In this document: positions 52,638-61,512 of the stretch, in pieces
Layout: every line of letters starts with the position of its first letter
Numbering within the stretch: the stretch's first letter is position 1
Source of the DNA: Nitratireductor thuwali
Lineage (GTDB): Bacteria; Pseudomonadota; Alphaproteobacteria; Rhizobiales; Rhizobiaceae
Direction: 5' to 3'
DNA: 64,000 bases
Assembly: GCF_036621415.1 (NCBI RefSeq)
Contig: NZ_CP030943.1
Coordinates: forward strand, 124,001-188,000
Notes under the pieces: model-generated
Seen by the model: the letters and a program-made list of their open reading frames with translations, nothing else
What the model was told of the DNA's origin: nothing
The model's database searches: none
Program-made: the position numbers and the translations under genes

Positions 52638-53507
52638 GTGTCAAGTGTCATTCTCGCGGCGCTGGGGCGCCGAAAAGCGGAGAACAGGGCTGTGCTGGAT
52701 GAAATTGCGACCGCGGTCGAAGTCGGGGGAAAGCCGGACCAGATTGGCGTCCAATCGGTTGAAGTCGCGGGGAGAATCCTTGAAGTCCTGATCCAGGCCG
52801 ACGGCCCGATGAAACTGGCGGAGATCGCCAGCGAAGTAGGCATGCCCTCGGCCAAGGTGCATCGCTATCTTGTCAGTCTTATCAGGACTGGCTTGGCAAT
52901 GCAGTCCAGAGACACATCGAAATACGATCTCGGACCGACTGCCTTCCAGCTGGGAATAAAGGGATTCGCCAGGTTCGAGCCCCTGAAGGCCGCGGAAACC
53001 ATGTTACGCGATTTGGTCGAAATGGTAGGCGAAACGGCCGCATTGGCCGTCTGGGCCGAAAGAGGGCCGACCATGATCCGCGTCATCGAAGCCCGGCACG
53101 ATTTCGCCACGACGATAGCGCCGACGCACCACTGCCCGCTTACCTTCTCGGCGACCGGCATCTTGTTCGCCAGTTTCGAGGACCCCGCGCGCACGAATAT
53201 CGCGATTGAGCGCGAATTGGAACAGAACCGGAATTCCGGCCGCCCGAATGCCCCGCGCGATCGTGTCTCGCTGGCCGAGATGATCGCTGAGACCCGCAAC
53301 CGTGGCTTTTCAGTCATGAACGATGGTGGCGGCGATGGTTTCGGGGCTGTCAGCGCCCCAATCTTCGACGTAGCCGGACGCCTTCGTATGGCCTTGACCG
53401 TCTTCGGTCACACCGGAAGGGTTGATACGAGTCCGGACGGAATATTGGCGCGCATCGTCGCGCGGACCGCGCGTTCCTTATCAGCAGCGTTCGGTTATAA
53501 GGATTGA
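52638..53507 (+). CDS. IclR-family transcriptional regulator
   Basis: A 289-residue regulator: N-terminal winged helix (QSVEVAGRILEVLIQADGPMKLAEIASEVGMPSAKVHRYLVSLIRTGL) and C-terminal effector-binding domain (GETAALAVWAERGPTMIRVIEA, GFSVMNDGGGDGFGAVSAPIFD). GTG 52638 is used; GTG 52692 is an alternative. Divergent from the SDR-flavoprotein-TRAP operon, which it most likely controls through the palindrome at 52580-52600. Confidence 0.9.
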   Translation: MSSVILAALGRRKAENRAVLDEIATAVEVGGKPDQIGVQSVEVAGRILEVLIQADGPMKLAEIASEVGMPSAKVHRYLVSLIRTGLAMQSRDTSKYDLGPTAFQLGIKGFARFEPLKAAETMLRDLVEMVGETAALAVWAERGPTMIRVIEARHDFATTIAPTHHCPLTFSATGILFASFEDPARTNIAIERELEQNRNSGRPNAPRDRVSLAEMIAETRNRGFSVMNDGGGDGFGAVSAPIFDVAGRLRMALTVFGHTGRVDTSPDGILARIVARTARSLSAAFGYKD

Positions 53508-53694
53508 CGCTCTGAATTAGCATACTCCTGTCTTTGTGACACGAACTTGCAAACCGCTGACTCGTGGATGTTCGTCGCACCAGAAGACGCCATCGAATGG
53601 GTTTCCGCAACCTTAGCGGCGTCTGTTGGCCGGGCTGTGCTCAGAGGAGTATCCGGAGCTTCCACGCACCATGGCCTGCTGCCGGTTTTCGGAC

Positions 53695-53838
53695 ACAAAG
53701 CTAGCATAGCATGCTCCTCGAACTCGATGGGGCTGAGATAGCCCAAGTCGAGTGCCTTCGCCGAGGGTTGTAGAAGCGCTCGATGTAATCGAACACATCC
53801 GCCCTGGCATCAGCCCTCGTCCTGTAGACCTTGCGGCT
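53695..53838 (-). pseudogene. IS3-family transposase, C-terminal remnant
   Basis: On the minus strand VYRTRADARADVFDYIERFYNPRRRHST is followed, after a one-base loss, by LGYLSPIEFEEHAML and a stop. This is the C-terminus of IS3-family OrfB transposases. Only about 140 bases remain. It abuts the truncated ISKra4-family transposase. Confidence 0.8.
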
Positions 53839-54062
53839 CCGACATATTGAACCAGTCAAGAATGTGCGTCACGGGCTGTCTTGTCGCGCTGAGGACGATG
53901 CCCTGCAGCCCGACGTCTCCGTCGCTGAAGACAGTGACGTCCCGGCCAGGCAGCCATCCCTGTGCCCGCATCGCGGCACGAACCACACCGTGCTTGCCGG
54001 TGGCCACGTTCGGCGCGGCCGCGAACTGACGCGGTGGCCGTCCCGGTGAAACAACGCGCCCC
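53839..54062 (-). pseudogene. ISKra4-family transposase, central fragment
   Basis: The frame reads HGVVRAAMRAQGWLPGRDVTVFSDGDVGLQGIVLSATRQPVTHILDWF, characteristic of ISKra4-family transposases (the DGD and DWF motifs). It is cut on one side by the IS3 remnant and on the other by the IS21-family element at 54063. Joined over that element it continues the fragment at 56360-57007 in frame. Confidence 0.75.
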
Positions 54063-54140
54063 TGTCAACGCCGCCTCAATTTTCCCCAGAAGTGCCGAAG
54101 TAAAATTCCCCACTCGGCCGGGTCCGGTAATCAGCCGGTT

Positions 54141-54977
54141 TTATGGATTGGCAGCTCCGTTCCTGGGCGGCCGTTCGCGACGTTTCGGAGGCGGTGGTGG
54201 CGTGATTGGTGCGTTCGCGCGGACATGTTCGGGGATCAGGTCCGCGTGGCTGCGAATCCGGTAGCTTGCCCCCTCGATCTGGATGACGACGGCATGGTGC
54301 AGGAGGCGGTCCAGAAGCGCGGTGGCGACGACGGGATCGCCGAAGACCTCTCCCCACTCGGCAAAGCCGCGGTTGGATGTAAGGATCATAGCGCCCTTCT
54401 CGTATCGCGCATTGACGAGTTGGAAGAACAGGTTGGCGCCGCCCTGGGTGATGGGCAGGTAGCCGATCTCGTCGACGATCAGCAGCGAGGCGCGAGAGTG
54501 GAAGCGGATTTTCTCCGCGAGCTGGCCTTGTCGTTCGGCCTTCGCAAGCCCGCCGATCAGATCCGCCAAGGTGGCTCGGTAGACCTGCCGGCCGGCTTTG
54601 ACCGCCGCGACGCCGAGCGCGGTCGCGAGGTGGCTTTTTCCAGTTCCAGGTGGCCCCAGGAAGTGAACAACCTCGGCGCGGCGGATGAAGTCGAGCTGTG
54701 CGAGCGCCGCTATCCTCTCGCGGTCAAGCGATGGCTGGAAGCTGAAGTCGAAGCTTTCCAGTGTTTTGGCCGGCAGAAGCTTTGCCGTCAGCAGCGCTAC
54801 GTCAATCCGGCGGGTTTCCCGGGTCGCGTATTCCTCGGCGAGCAGGGCATCGATAGCCTCGATGCCGGTGATCTCTCCCTTCTCGAGCTGCTGCATCGTG
54901 TGATCGAGCGCCTCGAGTGCACGCGGCATCTTCAGCCCGACCAACGCGCCTCGGATGCGGTCCAGAACCTCCGTCAT
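54141..54977 (-). CDS. istB: IS21-family helper ATPase IstB
   Basis: A 278-residue AAA+ ATPase: Walker A LGPPGTGKSH (about residues 108-117), Walker B SLLIVDEIGYLPI, and TSNRGFAEWGEVFGDPVVATALLDRLLHH. Full length and intact. The ATG at 54977 overlaps the istA stop. Needs IstA for transposition, but the istA here is frameshifted. Confidence 0.93.
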   Translation of the reverse strand: MTEVLDRIRGALVGLKMPRALEALDHTMQQLEKGEITGIEAIDALLAEEYATRETRRIDVALLTAKLLPAKTLESFDFSFQPSLDRERIAALAQLDFIRRAEVVHFLGPPGTGKSHLATALGVAAVKAGRQVYRATLADLIGGLAKAERQGQLAEKIRFHSRASLLIVDEIGYLPITQGGANLFFQLVNARYEKGAMILTSNRGFAEWGEVFGDPVVATALLDRLLHHAVVIQIEGASYRIRSHADLIPEHVRANAPITPPPPPKRRERPPRNGAANP

Positions 54978-56237
54978 GGCCGGCTCCCTTCCGCCAGGCG
55001 TCGGCCCACGGCATCATAGAAGGCTAGCGAGCGCCGCGGGACTCCAGTTGCCTGCGGCACTGGTCGTTGCGGTGGCACGGTCTTGCGATGAGCCGGATCG
55101 ACCCGTCGCCGATTCCTGCCTTCGAGAACTGGATGCGCGGCGATCAACGCTCCGTCTTCGAAGATGCGGATTTCGGAAGTGAGGTTCTGGACCTCGACGA
55201 CGCGCTTGCGGGTCGTGTCAGGAACGCTGTAGTGGTTGCCGTCCACCGAGACCATGCCCTCGTGGCTCACGCGCCGTTCCACCGTCAGAACGGCGCTGTA
55301 GGGGACCGCGGGCAGCGGTTTCAGATGTGGCAATTCCTCGGCAAAGGCCTCGTCGACAACCCGACCCGTCGTGGCGTGAATCCTCGGATTGGCGACCTCG
55401 CTGCGCCAGGCATCGAACCGAGCGTTTATATCATCGATGTTTCGGAACGAGCGGGCGAGGAAGAAGTCCTGGCGGATGTAGCGGAACGGCCGCTCGATCT
55501 TGCCCTTCGTCTTGGCCCGATAGGGGCGGCAGGCCCGGGGCACGGCGCCGTAATGGTTCAGCAGCGCCACGAGCGCGGCGTTGTAGGTGATTACACCCGC
55601 GTCGTCCTCGCCGATCACCGCGGTCTTCATCCGGTCATAGAGAACTTCCTCCGGCACACCGCCAATGGCCCGCGAAGGCGGCGATGTGGCAGCGCATGAC
55701 CGATTGCAGGTTCTGGCTGGAGACGAACCGCCCCCACAGCCAGCGGCTGTGACCCAGAATGATCGAGAACAGCCAGGCCTTGCGCGCAGCGTCAGGCTCA
55801 TCCGTGAACGTCACCGCGAACTCCGCAAAGTCGACCTGGGCCTGCTTGCCCGGCGGCGTCTCGAACCGCCGCTCGAACCGGAGACGTTTTGGCGGACGAG
55901 CATCGCGCAGAAAGTCCGTGACCGCCGTATAGCCGCCCTCGTAGCCCATCTCCCGAATCTCACGCAGAAGGCGCGCTCCGGTCAGGTCGGGGAAGGCGAG
56001 CGCACGTTCCCGTAGATAAACCTCGAATGGTTCGATGACGCGCGCCCGCGGAGCCCGTGGCCCGTAACTCGGCGCTTCCAGGCCGAGCTCGAGATACTTG
56101 CGCACAGTCTTGCGGTCACAGCCCACCTTCCGCGCAATCGCGGTGATGCTGAGACCCTGCTTCTTCAAATCGTGGATCAAGACGATCTCCCTCAGTGCCT
56201 TCACCTGACTGCCCCCGCCGTTCCTCGCTCGGGGCAT
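54974..56237 (-). pseudogene. istA: IS21-family transposase IstA, frameshifted
   Basis: The N-terminal frame from ATG 56237 (helix-turn-helix QGLSITAIARKVGCDRKTVRKYL; QAQVDFAEFAVTF with the first Asp) breaks after RCHIAAFAG. The C-terminal frame continues with IGGVPEEVLYDRMKTAVIG, KIERPFRYIRQDFF (Glu) and the Mu-type end. One extra G near 55665-55675 explains the break. The element is therefore probably not autonomous. Confidence 0.85.
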
Positions 56238-56359
56238 CAGGCCAGCTTCCCGCGGCGCCGCCAATTTCCGGATATTGAAGGTCCGGAAATCGCCGACGCC
56301 GCTCGCGTCTGGGGAAAATTCAAACGGCGCTTTCGGGGAGATTACGTCCGGAGATTACA

Positions 56360-57007
56360 CGCCCCATCGAGATTTCGAAATGCCGGCTTTGATACCCGGG
56401 AACCGCGCGGATGAAGGCACCATCAATGAATACGGGATGGGCGCTGCGTCGGCTCGGCTGATGCGATAGGGGCTTTCGGCGTCCCACCTTTCGATCTGAT
56501 CGGCCACCTTGACCAGCCGGTTGACAACGGTACGGTGATTGTGTGGTCGGGAGGTCGGCACCAAGAGATCAAGGATACGGGCTGCTTCGCGAAACGACAA
56601 TCGCGAGCCGAGTTCGGCCTGGATGCGCTCCAGTTCCGGCGTTGCTCTGCCCGTCAACAGGGCCTCGATGCTTCCGGTGCCCGAGCTTGCCGTTCTTCCG
56701 CAGGCACAGCTGCGGAACCGAGGTACGCGCAGGCGACAAATGCCGAAGAGCGAATGGACCGTACGAGACCGATAATCATGAACCCCACGAGGGGGTTGCA
56801 TTCGGGACATTTCCGATCCTGCTGGCCGGCTTGATCCACCTGGACCTGGGTAAACTCTTCCTGCAGACGCCGCTGGATCGCCTTGCCATCCTCCAGGGAG
56901 AGGCCGAAATCGCCGAGCCGCGCACAGTCGATAATCCGCTCGACGATTGCGACTTCCCGACACCGTGGAACGTCATCGGCGCCGACAATTTCCACCCAGA
57001 CCTTCAT
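56360..57007 (-). pseudogene. ISKra4-family transposase, N-terminal fragment
   Basis: The family N-terminus MKVWVEIVGADDVPRCREVAIVERI lies at 57007 downward, with FTQVQVDQ...CPECN; a middle part in another frame reads LLTGRATPELERIQAELGSRLSFREAARILDLLVPT and a third frame reads AFIRAVPGYQSRHFEIS up to the IS21 insertion. At least two frameshifts, so it was decayed as well as interrupted. Confidence 0.8.
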
Positions 57008-57115
57008 CCTCAATTGCGTCATCCACGAGTGCCCTTCCAAAAAAGGCCTCGACTACCCGAAGATTCTTACCCCCACCTTTTCCCGCTCCCCCATTTAACC
57101 GTAAGCGCTGTTCCG

Positions 57116-57223
57116 CAGGCGCTCGGCGGCCTGTCGGACGACCAAGCCGAGTTCCAGATTCAGGACCGGCTGTCCTTCATGCGCTTTCTGGGCCTGGTGC
57201 TCGGCGATCGCGTACCCGACGCT
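57116..57223 (+). pseudogene. IS5-family transposase fragment
   Basis: The + frame reads LGGLSDDQAEFQIQDRLSFMRFLGLVLGDRVPDA, the well-known N-terminal region of IS5/IS1182-type transposases. Nothing recognisable follows. A fragment of about 110 bases between the ISKra4 end and another IS21 end. Confidence 0.75.
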
Positions 57224-57333
57224 AGACTAGGACGATATGGCTGTCCCGCGAATATCTCACAAGCCGCGCCGAAGCAACGCGACTCCGGCGCAGAGAAGGC
57301 CGATATCGAGGCGGACAAGGTTCCGGACGCATG

Positions 57334-57545
57334 TGTAATCGCCGCACGTAATCTCCCCGAAAGCGTCGATTGAATTTTCCCCAACCGCAGGAAGCTGGTC
57401 TGATGCACCGAGCGAGGAAAGGCGGAGGCAGGCAGGTGAAGGCACTGAGGGAGATCGTCATGATCCGGGGCAGGGTCTCAGCATCACCGCTATTGCGCGG
57501 AAGGTGGATTGTGACGGCAAGACTGTGCGCATCAGACTTGAGCTC
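57334..57545 (+). mobile_element. Truncated IS21-family end with istA start
   Basis: Begins TGTAATCGCCGCACG and continues with CCGAAAGCG...AATTTTCCCC, close to the right end of the 54063-56359 element. It is followed by the istA start (MHRARKGGGRQVKALREIVMIR; in a shifted frame GLSITAIARKVDCDGKTVR). It stops near 57545, where it abuts the DUF4432 gene. A deletion relic. Confidence 0.8.
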
Positions 57546-58365
57546 CTCTGCCACCACGGAATTGCCGGTTATAGCGGGTCGAAGCGAACGCGATGTCGAT
57601 GGCGAAGGAACGGGCTTCGCCGGCATTGAGCGGCAGTGACGGCTCGTTGGCGCCGTCGGTAAGGCGGCCAATGCTGCACGGCTCGATCGAGAGCACCCCG
57701 CTGTGTGGACGCAAATTCCGCCAGAGCTGGAGCCACGGCAGCGTATCCGTGCGCCAGCGGAAGTCGATCGCGGGGCCACAATCAGGCGAAACAACGCGAC
57801 AGTCTGCCCAGTCCCCGTATGCACGATGAAGCGTTGCCGCCCGCGCCTCGGTCTCCGGAATTGACAGCGGCCCAGCGACGCGCCCTTTGTCCAAAAGCAC
57901 TTCCGTGCCGTCGCGAACCGCGGGGTAGCCTACGTTGAAATGATAAAGCGCCAGCACCGTAGCCGGGTCAGGGCCAATCACTTCCACCGTGTCCCGGATG
58001 CGGATCGTCGCGCCACCGATCGGGGCCTCGACCCGCCGACGCATCCGATAGGCGGGATCGCCTTGGCGCCGGCAGACCGCCTCACCCTCGCAATAGAGGA
58101 GAGGTTCCTCCGCGTCCCAGTTCTCCCCGCTGTCCATTAGCCGGGCCGGGGTGAACGGCGCCGAACCGTGCAGCGGCAGCCCGTCTGTCGGCTGCCGGAT
58201 GTGATCGAAGCCGCAGGTGTTGAGAAATCCGCCAAAGCCGCGTTCGAAGGCGCGTGGTCCGCCCGCAAACACATCGACGGGCCGCATGCCGGCGGGGCTT
58301 TGCCAGGCGATCTGACTTCCGCGCCACGAAAGCAAGGCAATGTCGAGCATGCGGCCCGGCGTCAC
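57532..58365 (-). CDS. DUF4432 (aldose-1-epimerase-like) protein
   Basis: A sugar-mutarotase-fold protein of the DUF4432 family: MLDIALLSWRGSQIAWQSPAGM, GFGGFLNTCGFDHI, ALYHFNVGYPAV. The start shown is a GTG, but the frame is open further upstream with family sequence (SLVGDLRQVASVRRVILAEGAEAGVEALVFSTGGGLDFWV) to about 58500 with no ATG, so the true N-terminus uses a rare start or has been damaged. The C-terminal end abuts an IS21 relic and the last 15 residues look foreign. Probably acts on the sugar imported by the adjacent ABC system. Confidence 0.72.
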   Translation of the reverse strand: MTPGRMLDIALLSWRGSQIAWQSPAGMRPVDVFAGGPRAFERGFGGFLNTCGFDHIRQPTDGLPLHGSAPFTPARLMDSGENWDAEEPLLYCEGEAVCRRQGDPAYRMRRRVEAPIGGATIRIRDTVEVIGPDPATVLALYHFNVGYPAVRDGTEVLLDKGRVAGPLSIPETEARAATLHRAYGDWADCRVVSPDCGPAIDFRWRTDTLPWLQLWRNLRPHSGVLSIEPCSIGRLTDGANEPSLPLNAGEARSFAIDIAFASTRYNRQFRGGRGAQV

Positions 58366-58569
58366 CCAGAAGTCCAGGCCGCCGCCGGTCGAAAAGACAA
58401 GCGCCTCTACGCCGGCTTCTGCTCCTTCCGCCAGGATAACGCGGCGGACGCTGGCGACCTGCCTGAGATCGCCGACGAGGCTGCGTACATCCGAAGGGGC
58501 GGGGCGCGTGTTCAGACTATGTCCCCTGGCGGGAGCTGATGAGTGAACCGTGCACTTCCGTGCAAGAAT

Positions 58570-59664
58570 TCAACCTCCGACACGTTCGCCCGACGGGTCG
58601 AACAGATGCCAGCTATCGGCGAGAGGTCTGACATGGAGCGTCTCTCCCGTGTGAAGATTCTCTGCAATGGCCTGGTCGGCACTGATCTTGGCCGTCAGAT
58701 GTCCCATCGGCGATTCACCGAACGCAAAGGTGTCGGAGCCGGTGTACTCGATCGCTCCCACCACCATCGGCACACCGCCCGACACGGGCTCGCGCGCTAT
58801 GTCGAAGCCCTCGGGACGGATGCCGAGCGTATAGGGGCCTGCAGCGATGCCCACAGGCGAGGTGGGCTCCGGGCCGCGTGGTGGAAGAACGAGCTGATCG
58901 AAATAGACCGCGCCGCTCTCGACCCGCAGGTTCCCGGCCAGCATATTGATCTCGGGCGAGCCGATGAAGCTCGCGACGAACACGTTGCGGGGCCTTTCGT
59001 AGATTTCGCGCGGGGAGCCGACCTGCTGGATACGTCCCTGGTCGAGCAGCACGATGCGATCGGCCATCGTCATCGCCTCAATCTGATCATGCGTGACGAA
59101 AATCGACGTCGCGCCCAGCTTGTCGTGAAGTTCACGCAGTTCAATTCGAGTGCGGGCCCGCAGCTTTGCGTCGAGGTTGGACAGCGGTTCGTCGAAAAGG
59201 AACACTCTCGGCTCACGCACGATGGCGCGGCCCATGGCGACCCGCTGCCTCTGCCCGCCCGAGAGTTGTCCGGGCTTGCGGTGCTCGAGGCCTTCGAGCG
59301 ACAGCATACGCAGTGCCTCGGACAGCCGCTCGCCGATGGTCGCTTCGTCAGTGCCGCGCATGCGCAACGCGAACGTCATGTTCTCCGCGACCGTCATATG
59401 CGGGTAAAGCGCATAGGATTGGAACACCATCGCCATGTCGCGGTCACCGGGATCGCGCGCGGTAACGTCCTCGCCATCGACGCTGACGGTGCCGGCGTCG
59501 ACAGCTTCCAGTCCGGCGACCATCCTGAGCAGAGTCGACTTGCCGCTTCCCGAGGGACCGACGAGCACGACGAATTCTCCCGAGCATATGTCCAGGTCCA
59601 GCGACGGAATCACCTTCACGCTCCCGTAGGATTTTCTTAGGCCCTTCAGCGACACGTCAGACAT
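58570..59664 (-). CDS. ABC sugar transporter ATP-binding protein (UgpC/MalK type)
   Basis: A 364-residue ATPase: Walker A GPSGSGKST (about residues 36-44), Q-loop FQSYALYPHMTV, signature LSGGQRQRVAMGRAI, Walker B VFLFDEPLSNLD, and a C-terminal TOBE domain. It energises the two permeases upstream. Minus strand, third component of the sulfatase-SBP-permeases-ATPase operon; 42 bases after the second permease. Confidence 0.93.
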   Translation of the reverse strand: MSDVSLKGLRKSYGSVKVIPSLDLDICSGEFVVLVGPSGSGKSTLLRMVAGLEAVDAGTVSVDGEDVTARDPGDRDMAMVFQSYALYPHMTVAENMTFALRMRGTDEATIGERLSEALRMLSLEGLEHRKPGQLSGGQRQRVAMGRAIVREPRVFLFDEPLSNLDAKLRARTRIELRELHDKLGATSIFVTHDQIEAMTMADRIVLLDQGRIQQVGSPREIYERPRNVFVASFIGSPEINMLAGNLRVESGAVYFDQLVLPPRGPEPTSPVGIAAGPYTLGIRPEGFDIAREPVSGGVPMVVGAIEYTGSDTFAFGESPMGHLTAKISADQAIAENLHTGETLHVRPLADSWHLFDPSGERVGG

Positions 59665-59706
59665 CGCCGTCTCCGCCTCGGCGGCATGGCGCCTGCTTCG
59701 TCGTTC

Positions 59707-60537
59707 TCATTTGACTGCTCCCGCAAGTAGGCCCCGGACGATGAAGTTCTGCCCGACGAGAATGAGGACCAGGGCAGGCATGATCGACAATAACGTGCCG
59801 GCCGCCATCTCGCCGTAGCGTATGTCGTATTCCTGCGCGAAGGTGGCGATCGCCACCGGAACGGTCATCGTGTCGCGCGAGGTAAGCGTGAGCGAAATGG
59901 CGAAGTCGCTCCACGAAAAGATGAAGGTGAGCGCGGTGGCGGCGATCATACCGCCGCGCACCAGCGGAAAGACGATGCGCCAGAACACCTGGGCGTAGGT
60001 GCACCCGTCCATCCGCGCCGCCTGGACGAGTTCGCGCGGCAGCGCGCCGACAAAGCTGACCATGAGGAAAAGCGCCATCGGGAGGTTGTGGACGGCATGC
60101 GTCATGATCACCGCGAAATAGGTGCCATGAAGTCCGGCGGCTGAGTACATCAGGTACCAGGAGCCGACGAATGTCAGCGTCGGCAACATGTGGAAAAGGA
60201 GCGCCCAGCCCAGTATCGCCCACCGCACCCACGGCTTCACCTCCAGATAGACGATGGTGAAGGCCGCCATCGTAGCGACGATAATGACGATCGCCGTCGA
60301 CGCGACGCCGATCACGGCGCTGTTGAACAGGTTGGCCAGGAAGTCCGACTGGCGGGAGAAGAGAAGTTCCCGGAAATTGATCCAGGTCAGCGGCGACAAT
60401 GTCGCGCCTGTGATGATGTCGATCTTGAACTTGAACGCGTTGGACAGCACCCATAGCGTCGGCCCCAGGATCACCAGCGCATAACCCCAAACCACTGTGT
60501 TGGCGAGCACGCGGCCGAGACTGATGCTTCGATTCAT
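59707..60537 (-). CDS. ABC sugar permease (UgpE/MalG type)
   Basis: A 276-residue inner-membrane permease with six helices and the EAA loop (LPRELVQAARMDGCTYAQVFWRIVFPLVRGG). Starts at ATG 60537 overlapping the stop of the first permease (ATGA). Forms the channel with the MalF-type partner. Substrate not defined by sequence; carbohydrate family CUT1. Confidence 0.93.
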   Translation of the reverse strand: MNRSISLGRVLANTVVWGYALVILGPTLWVLSNAFKFKIDIITGATLSPLTWINFRELLFSRQSDFLANLFNSAVIGVASTAIVIIVATMAAFTIVYLEVKPWVRWAILGWALLFHMLPTLTFVGSWYLMYSAAGLHGTYFAVIMTHAVHNLPMALFLMVSFVGALPRELVQAARMDGCTYAQVFWRIVFPLVRGGMIAATALTFIFSWSDFAISLTLTSRDTMTVPVAIATFAQEYDIRYGEMAAGTLLSIMPALVLILVGQNFIVRGLLAGAVK

Positions 60538-61454
60538 GCCGCACCATCCCGGCGTGACGCCCGCCGCTGCATGAATTCACGGGCAAGGATGATGACGAGG
60601 CTGATGGAAAACAGCGTCACGACCGACATTGCGGCGCCATAGCCAACCTGGTCCTGCCGGAAGAACGTCCTGTAGATCGAGAAATTCACGACTTCGGTGG
60701 CCGTTCCAGGCCCGCCCGAGGTCAGCAGATAGATCTCGTCGAAGACCTTGAAGGACAGGATCACGCGGAAGAGCAGCGTGATGACGATGGTGGGCATCAT
60801 CATCGGCACGATGACATGGCGAATCTGCTGCCAGCGGCTCACCGTGTCGATACGCGCCGCCTCCAGTACCTCGCCGTCCAGGGATTCCAGCCCCGCCAGC
60901 ATCAGGAGGAAGACAAACGGCGTCCAGTGCCACACATCGACGAAAATGACAGACGCCAGCGCGATGTCGGGATTGCCCAGCCAGTCCACTGGCCCGAGGC
61001 CGACAAAGCCGAGCAGCGTGTTCGCCAGCCCGAATTCACGCCCCATGATCAGCCGCCACATCGTCCCGATCACGATCGGCGGCACGACGATCGGCAGAAG
61101 GAAGATGCCCGTCAGCAGCGCGCGACCGTAAGATCCGGCAGTCTTGACCGCCAGCGCCATGGAGAAGCCGAGCACCATCTGACAGGTCACCGCCACCACC
61201 GCGAAAACGACATTGTTGCGCACGCCGGCCCAGAAAACGTTCTCCTGGACGAACAGCCGGCGGAAATTCTCCGTGCCCACGAAGTCGAAGCTCGCGGCAC
61301 CCTCGCGCCATTCGACGTGAAAGAAGCTCAGCCCGAGCAGGTTGAGGACGGGAAAGGCCGTGAGCAAGATGAAGAACGCGGCGACAGGCAACAGGGAGCT
61401 GACAATCCAGAGCCGGTTGCGCCTGGCCTTCTCATAGGGTCGCCTAAGGTCCAT
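60534..61454 (-). CDS. ABC sugar permease (UgpA/MalF type)
   Basis: A 306-residue permease: N-terminal helix LWIVSSLLPVAAFFILL, then the conserved core with EAA loop LDGEVLEAARIDTVSRWQQIRHVIVPMM. ATG 61454 is chosen over the longer frame because upstream residues are Arg/Gly-rich with no family match. Overlaps the next permease by four bases. Confidence 0.92.
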   Translation of the reverse strand: MDLRRPYEKARRNRLWIVSSLLPVAAFFILLTAFPVLNLLGLSFFHVEWREGAASFDFVGTENFRRLFVQENVFWAGVRNNVVFAVVAVTCQMVLGFSMALAVKTAGSYGRALLTGIFLLPIVVPPIVIGTMWRLIMGREFGLANTLLGFVGLGPVDWLGNPDIALASVIFVDVWHWTPFVFLLMLAGLESLDGEVLEAARIDTVSRWQQIRHVIVPMMMPTIVITLLFRVILSFKVFDEIYLLTSGGPGTATEVVNFSIYRTFFRQDQVGYGAAMSVVTLFSISLVIILAREFMQRRASRRDGAA

Positions 61455-61512
61455 CAGGTCGATCCAGTCCGCTCGGCGACCGGCGCCGGCCCGATGCCGG
61501 CGCCGTGCGCGC

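Larger units (their letters stand above)
54063..56359 (-). mobile_element. Second IS21-family element, in an ISKra4 remnant
   Basis: A 2297-bp element with istB and istA on the minus strand. Left end begins TGTCAACGCCGCC; the right end, read on the other strand, begins TGTAATCTCCGG. Both sides carry an inner AATTTTCCCCAGA repeat. The flanks are a 6-bp direct repeat CGCCCC (54057-54062 and 56360-56365). Removing the element restores the ISKra4 transposase frame ...HFEISMGRVVSPG..., confirming the boundaries. Different from the IS21 element at 23-25.6 kb. Confidence 0.88.
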
